Shown piece after piece: positions 1-8,234 of a stretch of DNA of 50,825 nt. The translations under genes were made by a program, and so were the position numbers. Every line of letters starts with the position of its first letter. The first letter of the stretch is position 1. The notes beneath the pieces were generated by a model, which made no database searches, had not been told where the DNA came from, and saw nothing but the letters and a program-made list of their open reading frames with translations. Origin of the DNA: DASRJG01 sp032124015 (GTDB taxonomy: Bacteria > Acidobacteriota > Polarisedimenticolia > Polarisedimenticolales > DASRJG01); assembly GCA_032124015.1 (NCBI GenBank), contig JAQBEH010000107.1, positions 1 to 50,825 of the forward strand, written 5' to 3'.

Positions 1-180
1 CTGGCTGGTTATGGCTAGTTCTGGCTGGTTCTGGCTGGTTCTGGCTGGTTCTGGCCTGTTCTGGCTGGTTCTGGCTGGTTATGGTTGGTTCTGGTTGGTT
101 CTGGCTGGTTCTGGCTGGTTCCGCCTGGTTCTGGCTGTTTCCGGCTGGTTCCGGCTGGTTCGGGCTGGTTCCAGCTGGTT
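1..180. repeat. 10-bp tandem repeat array (18 units, cut by window edge)
   Basis: Eighteen units of ten bases stand in perfect register, with consensus CYGGCTGGTT. Units 1-12 are mostly CTGGCTGGTT, while units 13-18 drift to CCGGCTGGTT, CGGGCTGGTT and CCAGCTGGTT before the array ends in CCGGGTCCGC. The plus strand is almost free of A and very G/T-rich, so strand asymmetry is strong. Because ten is not a multiple of three, all three frames read the same Leu-Val-Leu-Ala-Gly-Ser-Gly-Trp-Phe-Trp decapeptide, so open frames here are not evidence of coding. The left end is cut by the window. Confidence 0.95.
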
Positions 181-805
181 CCGGGTCCGCGCGCGTCCAC
201 GCGAAGGCAAATTTTTCTGCAGGCAGCGACGAGCCCACAGCCCATAAGTCCAGATTTGCTTGTTGCAGCTTGTCGCGGCTTCCTCGACCCGTAAATCCGG
301 ATTTGCGTTTTCGTAATCTTGGATTTGCGGGTCAGCCGTAGTCTTGGGCCACGTGTTGTGTTTCATGAAAACACCGAAAACGCAAGAGAACACAAGAACG
401 TGCAACAAAAACATAAGGGAAGCTTTTTAAACAAGTAGTGGCCGGCGGTGTCCAACACTTTTCAAATAAGTTGTTCCGCTAGTATTGTCAGCGTTGGCCG
501 CTGGCGAACTGCATCAGAGGTAGTATAATCTCTTGTTTTTCCGGCCGTTAGTTTTAAAGGCTTTGGCGGTTATTTTGGCCAGGCGGCAAAAGCTTAGGCG
601 TTACATTTTTGTTTTGTATTTCTTGACCTGTGGCCTAGTATTGGCGCTGGCGGCCGCTTGTTTTTTCGGCATCGGCGGAATGGCGGCTCCACTTGTTTTT
701 TCGGCGCTGGCCGCTGCCGGGATGCATTCTACCTAGTCTAATCTTAGGAATTCATGGTATTAAAGGCCGCTTGTTTTAAAAGTTTCCCTGTAATTTCAAT
801 AAATA
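181..805. other. AT-richer, repeat-structured region without a convincing gene
   Basis: This stretch of about 600 bases has T-runs and A/T tracts unlike the rest of the window. Near-copies of a CTTGTTTTTTCGG element lie at 532, 657, 692 and 770. GGCGCTGG-type elements lie near 495, 642 and 702, and three GGATTTGC/AGATTTGC elements lie between about 250 and 330. A TATAAT sits at 524-529 but has no matching -35 box. The open frames are short, repetitive and have no recognisable domain. The change to GC-rich coding DNA at about 796-811 is abrupt. It could be a mobile-element edge, a satellite-like intergenic region or an assembly junction. Confidence 0.6.
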
Positions 806-1855
806 TTGGAACCATTCAACCAGTATCTCGGTGTCCACGTCGCCCGCATGGAGGGCGGCGAAGCCGAAGCATCGATCGAACTCGCCCGCCACCACACCAA
901 CAACCGGGGGGTCGCCCACGGCGGGGTCGTGTCCTCGCTGCTCGACAGCGCGATGGGAGCGGCGGTCATCTCGGCGATCCCGAAGGAATGGTGGTGCGCC
1001 ACGACCGGGCTGTCGATCCAGTTCGTCGCCGGCGCGCACGAAGGAACGCTGACCGCAACAGGCAAGGTCGCGCGCCGCGGGCGCTCAATCGCGTTCGTTC
1101 AGGGCGAGGCGAGAGACGCCAACGGCCGGCTCGTGGCGACGGCGCACGGAACCTGGCACCTCTGGCCTCACAAGCCGGGGCTCGAGCAGCCTGCTTCCGA
1201 ACCCTATGTCGTCATGAAGGGGTCGGGCGAGCGCCTGCGCGTCGGCAAAATCCTCGCCGTCGGACGCAACTACGCCGAGCACAACGCGGAAATGGGGAAC
1301 GCGCGATTGGTCCCCCCCGTCCTTTTCTTGAAGCCGCCCTCGGCCCTGGTCCACGACGGCGGGATCGTGACCCTCCCCACGGGAATGGGCCAGGTCCACC
1401 ACGAAGTCGAGCTCGTCGTCGTGATCGGGCGCTCCGGCAGGGCGATCCCCGTGGACGCCGCCATGGAGCACGTGCTCGGGTACGCGGTCGGCCTCGACCT
1501 GACGCTGCGCGATCTCCAGGCCGAAGCCAAAAAGAAGGGTGAGCCCTGGGACCTCTCCAAGGGCTTCGATGGTTCGGCCCCTGTTTCTGACGTGGTCCCG
1601 CGAGAAGACGCGGGCGACGTTTCGGCCCTCGCGTTGACTCTCGACGTCAACGGCGCGCGCCGCCAGGAGGGCTCGATCGGGCAGATGCTCCATGGTGTGG
1701 CCGCGCTCGTCGCCTACGCCTCCTCGTGGATCACCTTAGAGCGCGGCGACCTGCTGTTCACGGGAACGCCCTCGGGGGTCGGCCCTCTCGTCGCGGGCGA
1801 TTCCGTCGTGGCCCGCCTGTCGGAGTTGACCTTGGTGCGCGTGACGGTGGCCTGA
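806..1855 (+). CDS. PaaI-like hotdog thioesterase fused to FAH-family hydrolase
   Basis: One uninterrupted frame encodes two enzymes. Residues 1-120 are a hotdog thioesterase of the PaaI/YbgC type, with the family's HGG active-site segment (HGGVVSSLLDSAMG, from residue 38). Residues 145-345 are a fumarylacetoacetate-hydrolase fold of the acylpyruvase/FAHD1 type, with opening motif GRNYAEH (153-159), metal ligands E200, E202 and D231, and the closing FTGTPSGVG segment. The pair may hydrolyse an acyl-CoA and then a C-C bond in aromatic or keto-acid catabolism, which is inference. The start is TTG, placed exactly where the AT-rich upstream DNA ends, and homologous hotdog domains usually have 10-20 more residues, so the N-terminus may be truncated. 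Confidence 0.85.
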   Translation: MEPFNQYLGVHVARMEGGEAEASIELARHHTNNRGVAHGGVVSSLLDSAMGAAVISAIPKEWWCATTGLSIQFVAGAHEGTLTATGKVARRGRSIAFVQGEARDANGRLVATAHGTWHLWPHKPGLEQPASEPYVVMKGSGERLRVGKILAVGRNYAEHNAEMGNARLVPPVLFLKPPSALVHDGGIVTLPTGMGQVHHEVELVVVIGRSGRAIPVDAAMEHVLGYAVGLDLTLRDLQAEAKKKGEPWDLSKGFDGSAPVSDVVPREDAGDVSALALTLDVNGARRQEGSIGQMLHGVAALVAYASSWITLERGDLLFTGTPSGVGPLVAGDSVVARLSELTLVRVTVA

Positions 1856-1860
1856 GGCGC

Positions 1861-4176
1861 GTGCGCACCCGTTTCGACGCAACCAAGTGGGGCCTGGCGG
1901 CGCTCCTCGCGGCGTTCGCTCTGTTGGCTGCCCTGAGATTGAACGGATTTTCCCTCCTGGAGCCCGATTCCCCCGAGTACCTGTTCGGCGCCCGGTCGCT
2001 CGCGACGTTTCACGGCTATCGAGAGCTCGACCGTCCCGGCGAGCCCTTGCAGACACTGCGCCCGCCGGGGCTCCCGATCCTTCTCGTCCCTCTGACGTGG
2101 ATCTCGCCCTACGCCGTCGTCGGCGCCAAGCTGATCGTCCTGGCCATCGCCCTCTGCGCGATCTTTCTCGTCGTGCGGCTCGCAGTGCGCGATGGGCCCG
2201 GAGCGGGCGGCCTCCTGGTCGGACTTCTCGTCGCGAGCAGCCCCTACGCGCTGCTGCATGCGACCGAGGTCGTCAGCGAGTTCCCCTACCTCGCCTGTTC
2301 CTTGGCCGCGATCCTGGTCTTGACCCGCACGACCGATCGCCCTTCGCGCGCCACGCTGCTCGTCGCGGCGGCGCTCCTTGCGTTCCTCCCGTTCCTTCGC
2401 ACGATCGGGCTCGCGCTCATCCTCGCCACGCTCGCCTGGTGCGTTCTGGACAGGAACAGGCGCCCCTTCTGGCCCGCACCCGTGCTGGCGCTGGGCGTGA
2501 ACGCGCTCTGGTTGCTCCGCAACAACGTGGCCTCAGGCCCGACCTACTTCGGGGCGATCGCGGCCGACCTCAAGCGTTTCGGCCTCTCGGGGTTCGCCAC
2601 GAAGTCGCTGGCCTCGGCCTGGTATTACGTCTCGCGGTTCGTCGACGTGCTCCTTCCCGGCGTGAGGCCAGGCCGGCCGCTCTACGAGCGCATGACGATC
2701 GGGGGGACATCCGACCTCGGCGGCCTTTTCGGGGGCGCGCTCGTCGTGGGCTTCGCGATCGTCGCGCTTGCGGGCTGGGGCCTCTGGTCGCGGCGAAGGA
2801 AGGACGGCACCTTGATCGCGCTTTACGCAGCAGCGTTCCTGGCCGTGCTCGTCGTCTACCCGCCGCGGCACGAACGGTTGACCTGGCCTCTGATCCCGCT
2901 CGTATGGGTCATGGCTACCGCGGGACTCGCGGGGATCGGAACGCGCGCGCGCCCGCTGCGACTCGCGGCGATCGGTATGGCCGTCCTTCTCATCACCTGG
3001 CAGGGCGCCGCCAGCGTCGCGATGGCGCGCGACAACCTCGCGTGGGCTCGCGGGGGGGAGCGCTTTTACGCCGAGCGGGTCCCGCCGATCTACTTCGCCG
3101 ATTGGCGGAAGGCCGGAACCTGGCTCCGCGAGCACGCCTCGCCTCGCGCGCGCGTCCTCACGCGGCATTCCGACGTCGGGTTCACGTCGGGCCTTCCGCA
3201 AGAATCCGTTCGCTTCGAGGAGCTTTCGCCGCAGGCGTGGCGGGCGCGCATCGCAAGATTGCACGCGCGCTACCTCGTGGTGCCCGCATCGCTGTACGGG
3301 AAGTTCTTTCCCCTCGATATCCTCCTCGCGGATCCCGCCTACACGTACGCGGTGAGGTGGAAGGCGAGCGACGTCGCCGTCATCGAGGTTTCGCCCAATC
3401 GAACCGGTCGCGTCGAGATCGCGGCGACGGAGTCAGGAGACGCCGCGGCCGCGTGCGAACGGGCGGCGGCACACGAGCCGCAACGCGTCGATCTCGCCAC
3501 GCGTTGCGCGGAGCTTTCAGCCGAGGCGGGCAGGAGAGACGTTGCAATCGCCCGCCTGGTCGCGCTGGTCCGGCGGGGCGACGCGGATGTCCGCGTTCAG
3601 GTCGCGCTCGGGCAACTTTTGCTCGACGCCGGCGAGAACGACGACGCGGCGGCGGCCTTTCGCGCGGCGGGCCGGCTCCCGGAAGCCGAGCTTCTCGCCC
3701 GGACGATCGAGCGCGGCCGCGCCACGGCCGAGGGACGATCGGCGGGAAAGCGTGTCGACAAGGCGGCGCGTGCACGCGCTCTCATGGACGCCCTCCGCTG
3801 GGGAGAGGCGAAGGCCGACCTCGACGACGCCCTGGCCGAAGCCCACGACGATCCCGCCGTGCTCGCGCTCGCGGGCGAGCTTTACGCTCGGTTGGGAGCC
3901 TACGACGAGGCCCTCAGCTACTACCGTCATGCGGGGGAACGAGGTGACGCGCGCGCCGCGGCGCACGGGGAGGCCCTGGCCGATGCGCTCGCGGTCGAAG
4001 CGGCGCAGCGGACCGAAAGTCCCGACGCCATCGTCCGCGCCGCGGCGTTTTGGGCCGGAGACGGCGCCCCTGGCCGGGCGCTCGACATCCTGGAACGCGC
4101 GGCGGCGAGGCTTTCCGGGGAGCGCGAGTTCGCAACGCGCCTCGACGAGCTTCGGCGCTTCTACGGTCTCGACTAG
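1861..4176 (+). CDS. GT39/ArnT-like membrane glycosyltransferase with C-terminal TPR region
   Basis: This 771-residue protein has a multi-spanning N-terminal half and a soluble C-terminal third. The first periplasmic loop carries DSPEY at residues 36-40, the position of the acidic motif that PMT/ArnT-type enzymes use with polyprenyl-phosphate sugar donors. About ten hydrophobic segments follow. From about residue 515 the chain becomes Ala-rich and helical, with TPR-like repeats such as LYARLGAYDEALSYYRHAG. GTG at 1861 is chosen because it lies five bases after the preceding stop; an earlier in-frame ATG would overlap the FAH gene by 130 bases. The likely role is transfer of a sugar to an envelope acceptor; substrate unknown. 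Confidence 0.75.
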   Translation: MRTRFDATKWGLAALLAAFALLAALRLNGFSLLEPDSPEYLFGARSLATFHGYRELDRPGEPLQTLRPPGLPILLVPLTWISPYAVVGAKLIVLAIALCAIFLVVRLAVRDGPGAGGLLVGLLVASSPYALLHATEVVSEFPYLACSLAAILVLTRTTDRPSRATLLVAAALLAFLPFLRTIGLALILATLAWCVLDRNRRPFWPAPVLALGVNALWLLRNNVASGPTYFGAIAADLKRFGLSGFATKSLASAWYYVSRFVDVLLPGVRPGRPLYERMTIGGTSDLGGLFGGALVVGFAIVALAGWGLWSRRRKDGTLIALYAAAFLAVLVVYPPRHERLTWPLIPLVWVMATAGLAGIGTRARPLRLAAIGMAVLLITWQGAASVAMARDNLAWARGGERFYAERVPPIYFADWRKAGTWLREHASPRARVLTRHSDVGFTSGLPQESVRFEELSPQAWRARIARLHARYLVVPASLYGKFFPLDILLADPAYTYAVRWKASDVAVIEVSPNRTGRVEIAATESGDAAAACERAAAHEPQRVDLATRCAELSAEAGRRDVAIARLVALVRRGDADVRVQVALGQLLLDAGENDDAAAAFRAAGRLPEAELLARTIERGRATAEGRSAGKRVDKAARARALMDALRWGEAKADLDDALAEAHDDPAVLALAGELYARLGAYDEALSYYRHAGERGDARAAAHGEALADALAVEAAQRTESPDAIVRAAAFWAGDGAPGRALDILERAAARLSGEREFATRLDELRRFYGLD

Positions 4177-4179
4177 AAT
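4174..4179 (+). promoter_or_regulatory. Putative leaderless -10 box for the SDR gene
   Basis: TAGAAT stands seven bases before ATG 4187 and no GGAGG-like sequence intervenes. A -10 box at this distance puts the transcription start at or next to the start codon. The same arrangement occurs before the genes starting at 5796, 10529, 23133 and 38229. No clear -35 box is visible. Confidence 0.5.
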
Positions 4180-4186
4180 CCCGATC

Positions 4187-4978
4187 ATGGCGATCGACCT
4201 CACAGGAAAGCGTGTCCTCATCACCGGGGCCTCTTGGGGCATCGGTCGCGCCGCGGCGGAGGCGTTCGTGGCCGAGGGAGCGGTCGTCATCGCGGTGGCG
4301 CGATCGAAGGATCGACTCGACGCTCTCGCGGCGGAACTGGGCGGCCCGGCGCGGGTTGCGACGTTCGTCGCCGACGTCACCAACGGCCCCGCGATGGAAG
4401 GACTCGCCCAAGCGGTCATCGCCAGGCACGGCGTGCCCGACGTCATCGTCGCGAATGCCGGGCTCGGCATGGACGCCCGCTTCGAATCGACCTCCGACGA
4501 CGACCTTCGCAAGGTGTTCGAGGTCAACGTCTTCGGGGTCGTCCGCACGATCCGCCCGTTTCTCCCCGGGATGATCTCTCGGGGGAGGGGCCGCATCCTG
4601 ATGGTGTCGTCGGTCGTCGGGAAACGCGGCGTCCCGAACTACGCTGCGTATTCCGGGAGCAAGTTCGCGCTTCACGGGATGGCCGACGCGCTCCGCCCGG
4701 AGCTTCACGGGACCGGCGTGACCGTGGGGATCGTCTGCCCTTCGTCGACCACGACCCAGTTCGAATCCCGAAAACTCCGGGAGGGCCTGCCGCAGCTCAA
4801 GGTGCGGGTGCAGAAGCACTCGGCCGAGTCGGTGGCCCGCGCGCTGGTTCGCATGGCGCGCGGAACGCGCCGCGAGATCGTGCTGTCGGCTGAGGGGAAG
4901 CTGATGAACGCGGTGAATCGCATCGCGCCGGGGATCCTGGACCGGATACTCGCCAAGGCGCTGGTCAGGAAGGCGTGA
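4187..4978 (+). CDS. SDR-family oxidoreductase
   Basis: This 263-residue classical short-chain dehydrogenase has a TGASWGIG NAD(P)-binding motif near residue 14, an NAG strand motif, a catalytic Ser in VSSV and a YxxxK pair in YSGSK. The substrate cannot be read from sequence. The start ATG has no Shine-Dalgarno sequence, but TAGAAT lies at 4174-4179, seven bases upstream, overlapping the stop codon of the preceding gene. This suggests a leaderless transcript independent of the glycosyltransferase. Its 3' end overlaps the convergent NUDIX gene by 14 bases. Confidence 0.88.
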   Translation: MAIDLTGKRVLITGASWGIGRAAAEAFVAEGAVVIAVARSKDRLDALAAELGGPARVATFVADVTNGPAMEGLAQAVIARHGVPDVIVANAGLGMDARFESTSDDDLRKVFEVNVFGVVRTIRPFLPGMISRGRGRILMVSSVVGKRGVPNYAAYSGSKFALHGMADALRPELHGTGVTVGIVCPSSTTTQFESRKLREGLPQLKVRVQKHSAESVARALVRMARGTRREIVLSAEGKLMNAVNRIAPGILDRILAKALVRKA

Positions 4979-5528
4979 GCCCCAAGCGGTAGAAGGCCGC
5001 GATCACCAGCGCGTGGGTGATCGCCCCGTCGCGGATCAGGCGCGGCACCTCGACGAGCGGAAGCGTGACGATCTCGAACGCCTCGTCGCCGTCGGGGGCG
5101 GGGTCGCCGGCACGCACGACGTTTCTCGCAAGAAAGGTATGGCAGCGGTTCGATTGAAGGGCTGGGTTGGGGTGCACCCAACCCAGGTCGACGAGGTCCT
5201 CGGTGTCGTACCCCGTCTCTTCGCGCAGTTCGCGGAGCGCGGAAACTCGCGGCTGCTCTCCCGCGTCGCACATGCCACCGGGGATTTCGAGGGTGAGGGC
5301 GTTGGTTCCGAAGCGGAACTGGCGCACGAAGACCACCTGCCGGTCGACCGTCAGGGGCACCACGTTGATCCAGTCGGGGGCTTCGATGACGTAAAACGAG
5401 CGAGGGTCTCGTCCGTCGGGGGGCGCAAAGCGGACGCTGTCGAGGTCGAAGACGCGGCAGTTCTGTAGCCGCTGGGCCCCGAGGCGGCGCCAGGGTTTGA
5501 CGGTCCCCGGCCCGCCGGGTCCCCTCAC
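4965..5528 (-). CDS. NUDIX hydrolase (ADP-ribose pyrophosphatase type)
   Basis: This 187-residue protein contains a complete Nudix box, G-x5-E-x7-REL-x-EETG, in the segment beginning GGMCDAGE and ending RELREETGYD. The upstream part (NVVPLTVDRQVVFVRQFR) and the AGxxPDGDE-like loop later in the chain resemble NudF/ADP-sugar pyrophosphatases, which hydrolyse ADP-ribose and related sugars with Mg2+. GTG at 5528 is chosen because it overlaps the stop of the upstream small gene as GTGA, implying translational coupling. The 3' end overlaps the convergent SDR gene. The exact substrate is not determined. Confidence 0.85.
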   Translation of the reverse strand: MRGPGGPGTVKPWRRLGAQRLQNCRVFDLDSVRFAPPDGRDPRSFYVIEAPDWINVVPLTVDRQVVFVRQFRFGTNALTLEIPGGMCDAGEQPRVSALRELREETGYDTEDLVDLGWVHPNPALQSNRCHTFLARNVVRAGDPAPDGDEAFEIVTLPLVEVPRLIRDGAITHALVIAAFYRLGLTPS

Positions 5529-5725
5529 TCGGCCTTGCCGCCCTCGTCCTTGCCCGCCAGCCGCTTGACGCGCACGTCGATCAAACGACGGCGGCGCTGA
5601 ACGCGGCGGATGGTCTTTTTGGCCTTGCGGACCTTGACCGGGTCCATCGAAGCGGCTTTTTCGGCGAGCTTCTTCTTGAGGACTGCGGTTTTCTGCTTCA
5701 ACTGCTCGGCGCTCTTGTGAGGCAT
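5525..5725 (-). CDS. Small basic protein of unknown function
   Basis: This 66-residue, very Lys/Arg-rich protein has a predicted helical N-terminal half (KSAEQLKQKTAVLKKKLAEK) and an Arg-rich core (RRVQRRRR). I do not recognise a named family. The composition suggests binding to nucleic acid or the ribosome, which is inference. A good Shine-Dalgarno sequence (GGGGAG) precedes the ATG, and the gene is coupled to the downstream NUDIX gene through a GTGA overlap. It is divergent from the ferredoxin gene, with 70 bases between the two starts. Confidence 0.7.
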   Translation of the reverse strand: MPHKSAEQLKQKTAVLKKKLAEKAASMDPVKVRKAKKTIRRVQRRRRLIDVRVKRLAGKDEGGKAE

Positions 5726-5782
5726 CGTGAACTCCCCTTCTCTTCATTTGAAACGGCGGCAGATGCTAGCACGCGGGCCTGT

Positions 5783-5788
5783 TAGACT
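5783..5788 (+). promoter_or_regulatory. Putative leaderless -10 box for the ferredoxin gene
   Basis: TAGACT lies seven bases before ATG 5796, with only pyrimidine-rich sequence and no Shine-Dalgarno sequence between them. The spacing matches the box before the SDR gene at 4187. Confidence 0.45.
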
Positions 5789-5795
5789 TCCCCTC

Positions 5796-6116
5796 ATGCC
5801 GCCCCTCGAACGCCACGTCTTCGTCTGCGAGAACTTGCGGGACCCCGGAAGCGAGCGCGGGTGTTGCGCCGCCAAGGACGCCGGGGAAATCCGCTCCCGC
5901 CTGAGAATTCTCGCCAAGGACGCGGGCGTCAAAGGGCGCGTTCGGATCAACACCGCGGGCTGCCTCGACCAGTGCTCCCACGGGGTTGCGATCGTCGTCT
6001 ACCCCGAGGCGGTCTGGTACGGCGCGGTCACGGTGGACGACGTCGACGAGATCTTTCGCTGCCATGTGCTCGGGGGTCAGCCGGTCGAACGGCTTCGCCT
6101 CGCGCACATGCGCTGA
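5796..6116 (+). CDS. Thioredoxin-like [2Fe-2S] ferredoxin
   Basis: This 106-residue protein has the pattern of thioredoxin-fold ferredoxins (Shethna/NuoE-like): C11, C23 (with adjacent C24), C56 and C60, the last two in AGCLDQCSHG. These four cysteines would bind one [2Fe-2S] cluster. The C-terminal segment VVYPEAVWYGAVTVDDVDEI is typical of the small stand-alone (2Fe-2S) ferredoxins found in many bacteria, which carry electrons in the cytoplasm. Its partner enzyme is not visible here. A longer in-frame start at 5727 would overlap the divergent gene's promoter, and the ATG at 5796 matches the family start. Confidence 0.85.
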   Translation: MPPLERHVFVCENLRDPGSERGCCAAKDAGEIRSRLRILAKDAGVKGRVRINTAGCLDQCSHGVAIVVYPEAVWYGAVTVDDVDEIFRCHVLGGQPVERLRLAHMR

Positions 6117-6131
6117 TCCCGGAAGAGCTGC

Positions 6132-8234
6132 TTGATCCTCGACGGGCGGAGATTCCTGATCGTCGGGCACCGCGGCGCCGCGGCGCGCGCGCCTGAAAAC
6201 ACGGCGGCCGGGCTCGCCGCGGGACTCGCCGCCGGCGCGGATCAGATCGAGGTCGACGCGGGGTTGTCGAAAGACGGCCGTGTCGTTCTCCTCCACGACA
6301 CGACGCTCGACCGCACGACCAGCGGCCGCGGGGCGTTGCGCGCTCGAGACTTCGCTCACATCGCCCGCCTCGATGCGGGATCGTGGTTTGCGCCGCGATT
6401 CGCCGACGAGCCGCCGATCGATCTCGACGATGCCTTGGCGATCGTTCGACCGCGCGTTCCGCTCATCGTCGAAGTCAAGCCGACCGGCCGCGAGCGCTCG
6501 CGCGGGGTCGATCCCGAAGACCGCGCCACGGTCGAGGCCGTTCTCGCCGCCTTCATGCGCACCGGCGGCATTCGGGGCGTGACGATGTCCTCCGCCGCCT
6601 GGACGCTTCTGCTCGAAGCGACGCGGAATACCCGCGGCCTCGACTGCGCGTTGACCGTCGGAGCGACGGAGACCAGGGACCCGATCGCCTGGGCGCAGCG
6701 CATCGGAGCGACCGCGCTTCATCCGAACCGGAGGCTGTGCACCCCCACATTCGTCGCGCGCGCGAGGGGCATGGGCCTCCTCGTGATCGCCTACACCGTG
6801 AACCGGGCCTCGGAGCTCGCGCCCCTTCTCGAGGCGGGAGTCGACGGCGTGTTCACGGACGACCCCGCGGCGATGCGGCGCCTGTTGTCGCGCCGGACCC
6901 CGGCGCGGGCGGGCGGCGGCACGCTGGCGTTGGGTATCGACCAAGGGAGCGGCGGGACGCGCGCGGTCTTGATCGACGCCGGCGGCGCCATCGTTTCGGC
7001 GCATGCAACGCGTGTGGCGAACCGGCGCGACAAGCACGGCGCGATCGTGCAGGACGCCGAGGCGATCGCGGCGTCGGTCGTGCGCGCCGCGGGCCCGCTG
7101 GTTCGCGACGCCGCGCGACGGGTCACGACCGCGGGGCTCGCCGTGCAGCGATCGTCCCTCGTGGTCTGGCGCGCCGCTGACGCGCGCCCCGTAACGCCCG
7201 TGATTTCGTGGCGCTCCGGGGCGCCGGGAACGTTCCAAGCGTCGCTCGCCCCGCACGAGGCGGAGATCCATCGATCGACGGGGCTGACCGCGCGCTATCC
7301 GTACGGCGCGATCCGCCTCGCCGCCTTGTGCGCCGAGTCTCCCGAGATCGCGGGCGGGCTTCGGGAAGGGCGGCTGGTCGCGGGACCGTTGGGGGCGTTT
7401 CTGGTCGCGCGTCTTTCGGAGGGGGGAACGGCCGCCTGTGACCCGTCGCTCGCCCAGCGCACGCTCGCCTACGACGTCGTCCACGGGGGTTTCACCGAAC
7501 AGCTCGCCCGTTGGCACGGGCTCGAAGCCGAATTCTGGCCCGACGTGTCGCCGTCGACCGGAGAGCGGGGCCGCTTGCGCGTCGGGCGGTCCCACGTTCC
7601 GCTCCGCGCGCTGTTGGGTGATGTCGGTGCCGCGACGCGGGCGCTATTGGGCGAAGTCGCAGAGGCCGACGACGGGGCGCTCGTTTTGGGAACCGGCGGC
7701 TTCGTCGTGGTGGCCACCGGGAGAAGCCCGCGATACGTCGACGGCCTGCTGACGACCCTTCTCTACGAAGACGTCGACGGCCCGGTTTTCGCGGTCGAGG
7801 GAACCGTACACGGACTGGTCGCTTCGATCGTCGAGGCCGGCCGTCGAGGCGGTTGGGATGAGCTCGAACCGGAACGGATCGCCGCGCGCTCGAGCACGGC
7901 TACGCGCTCACCGCGTGTCGATGCGGCGATCGAGGGAACCGGTACTCCCGACTGGGATTCCCGCCGGCGTTTCGAGGTCGAGGCCGGCGATTTTTCGCCC
8001 GAAGAGATCGTGCGTGGGACGATGGACGACCTCGCCGCGCGCTTCGCACGCATCGCCACGCTCCTTCGCGCCGAAAACATCTGCCCCAAGCGGTTCGTCG
8101 CGACCGGCGGGCTCGCCTGGTCGCCTCACCTCACGTCCCGAATCGCCGATCGCATGGCCGCCGCGGTCGTCGTCGATCCGCAACCTCACCGGACCGCGGT
8201 CGGGGCGGCGCTGCTCGCCCGCGATGGCCGCTAG
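6132..8234 (+). CDS. Glycerophosphodiester phosphodiesterase fused to glycerol-kinase-like FGGY domain
   Basis: Residues 1-250 are a GDPD-type phosphodiesterase: HRG at 13-15, ENT at 22-24, E40-V-D42, and H55 in LLHDTTLDRTT. This domain releases sn-glycerol 3-phosphate from glycerophosphodiesters. Residues 262-700 resemble the FGGY sugar kinases, closest to glycerol kinase: ALGIDQGSGGTRAV (from 266), AVQRSSLVVW, a GTGGFVVVATG glycine motif and a FVATGGLAWSP end motif. I cannot find the GDQ motif with the catalytic Asp of glycerol kinase, and the segment is shorter there, so kinase activity is doubtful. The start is TTG with GGAAGAG four bases upstream. The 3' end overlaps mutY by 11 bases. 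Confidence 0.82.
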   Translation: MILDGRRFLIVGHRGAAARAPENTAAGLAAGLAAGADQIEVDAGLSKDGRVVLLHDTTLDRTTSGRGALRARDFAHIARLDAGSWFAPRFADEPPIDLDDALAIVRPRVPLIVEVKPTGRERSRGVDPEDRATVEAVLAAFMRTGGIRGVTMSSAAWTLLLEATRNTRGLDCALTVGATETRDPIAWAQRIGATALHPNRRLCTPTFVARARGMGLLVIAYTVNRASELAPLLEAGVDGVFTDDPAAMRRLLSRRTPARAGGGTLALGIDQGSGGTRAVLIDAGGAIVSAHATRVANRRDKHGAIVQDAEAIAASVVRAAGPLVRDAARRVTTAGLAVQRSSLVVWRAADARPVTPVISWRSGAPGTFQASLAPHEAEIHRSTGLTARYPYGAIRLAALCAESPEIAGGLREGRLVAGPLGAFLVARLSEGGTAACDPSLAQRTLAYDVVHGGFTEQLARWHGLEAEFWPDVSPSTGERGRLRVGRSHVPLRALLGDVGAATRALLGEVAEADDGALVLGTGGFVVVATGRSPRYVDGLLTTLLYEDVDGPVFAVEGTVHGLVASIVEAGRRGGWDELEPERIAARSSTATRSPRVDAAIEGTGTPDWDSRRRFEVEAGDFSPEEIVRGTMDDLAARFARIATLLRAENICPKRFVATGGLAWSPHLTSRIADRMAAAVVVDPQPHRTAVGAALLARDGR

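Noticed and set aside
11..414. Open frames of 69-111 codons on both strands through the 10-bp repeat
   Set aside because: They only translate the tandem repeat, which is open in every frame, and have no domain or ribosome binding site.
450..606. Possible integron attC site (GTCCAAC at 450 and CTTAGGCGTTAC near 593)
   Set aside because: The two ends are not complementary, the inner arms do not pair, and no integrase or cassette array is present.
533..736. 67-codon hydrophobic frame that could be a small membrane protein
   Set aside because: It starts with TTG, has no ribosome binding site, and its hydrophobicity follows from T-rich repeats; no homology is recognised.
4760..4768. tRNA T-loop-like TTCGAATCC
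   Set aside because: It lies inside the SDR coding sequence and no acceptor or anticodon stems can be formed around it.
5766..7595. 609-codon minus-strand frame opposite the GDPD-kinase gene
   Set aside because: It is an antisense shadow of a well-supported gene in high-GC DNA, with Arg/Gly/Ala-biased composition.
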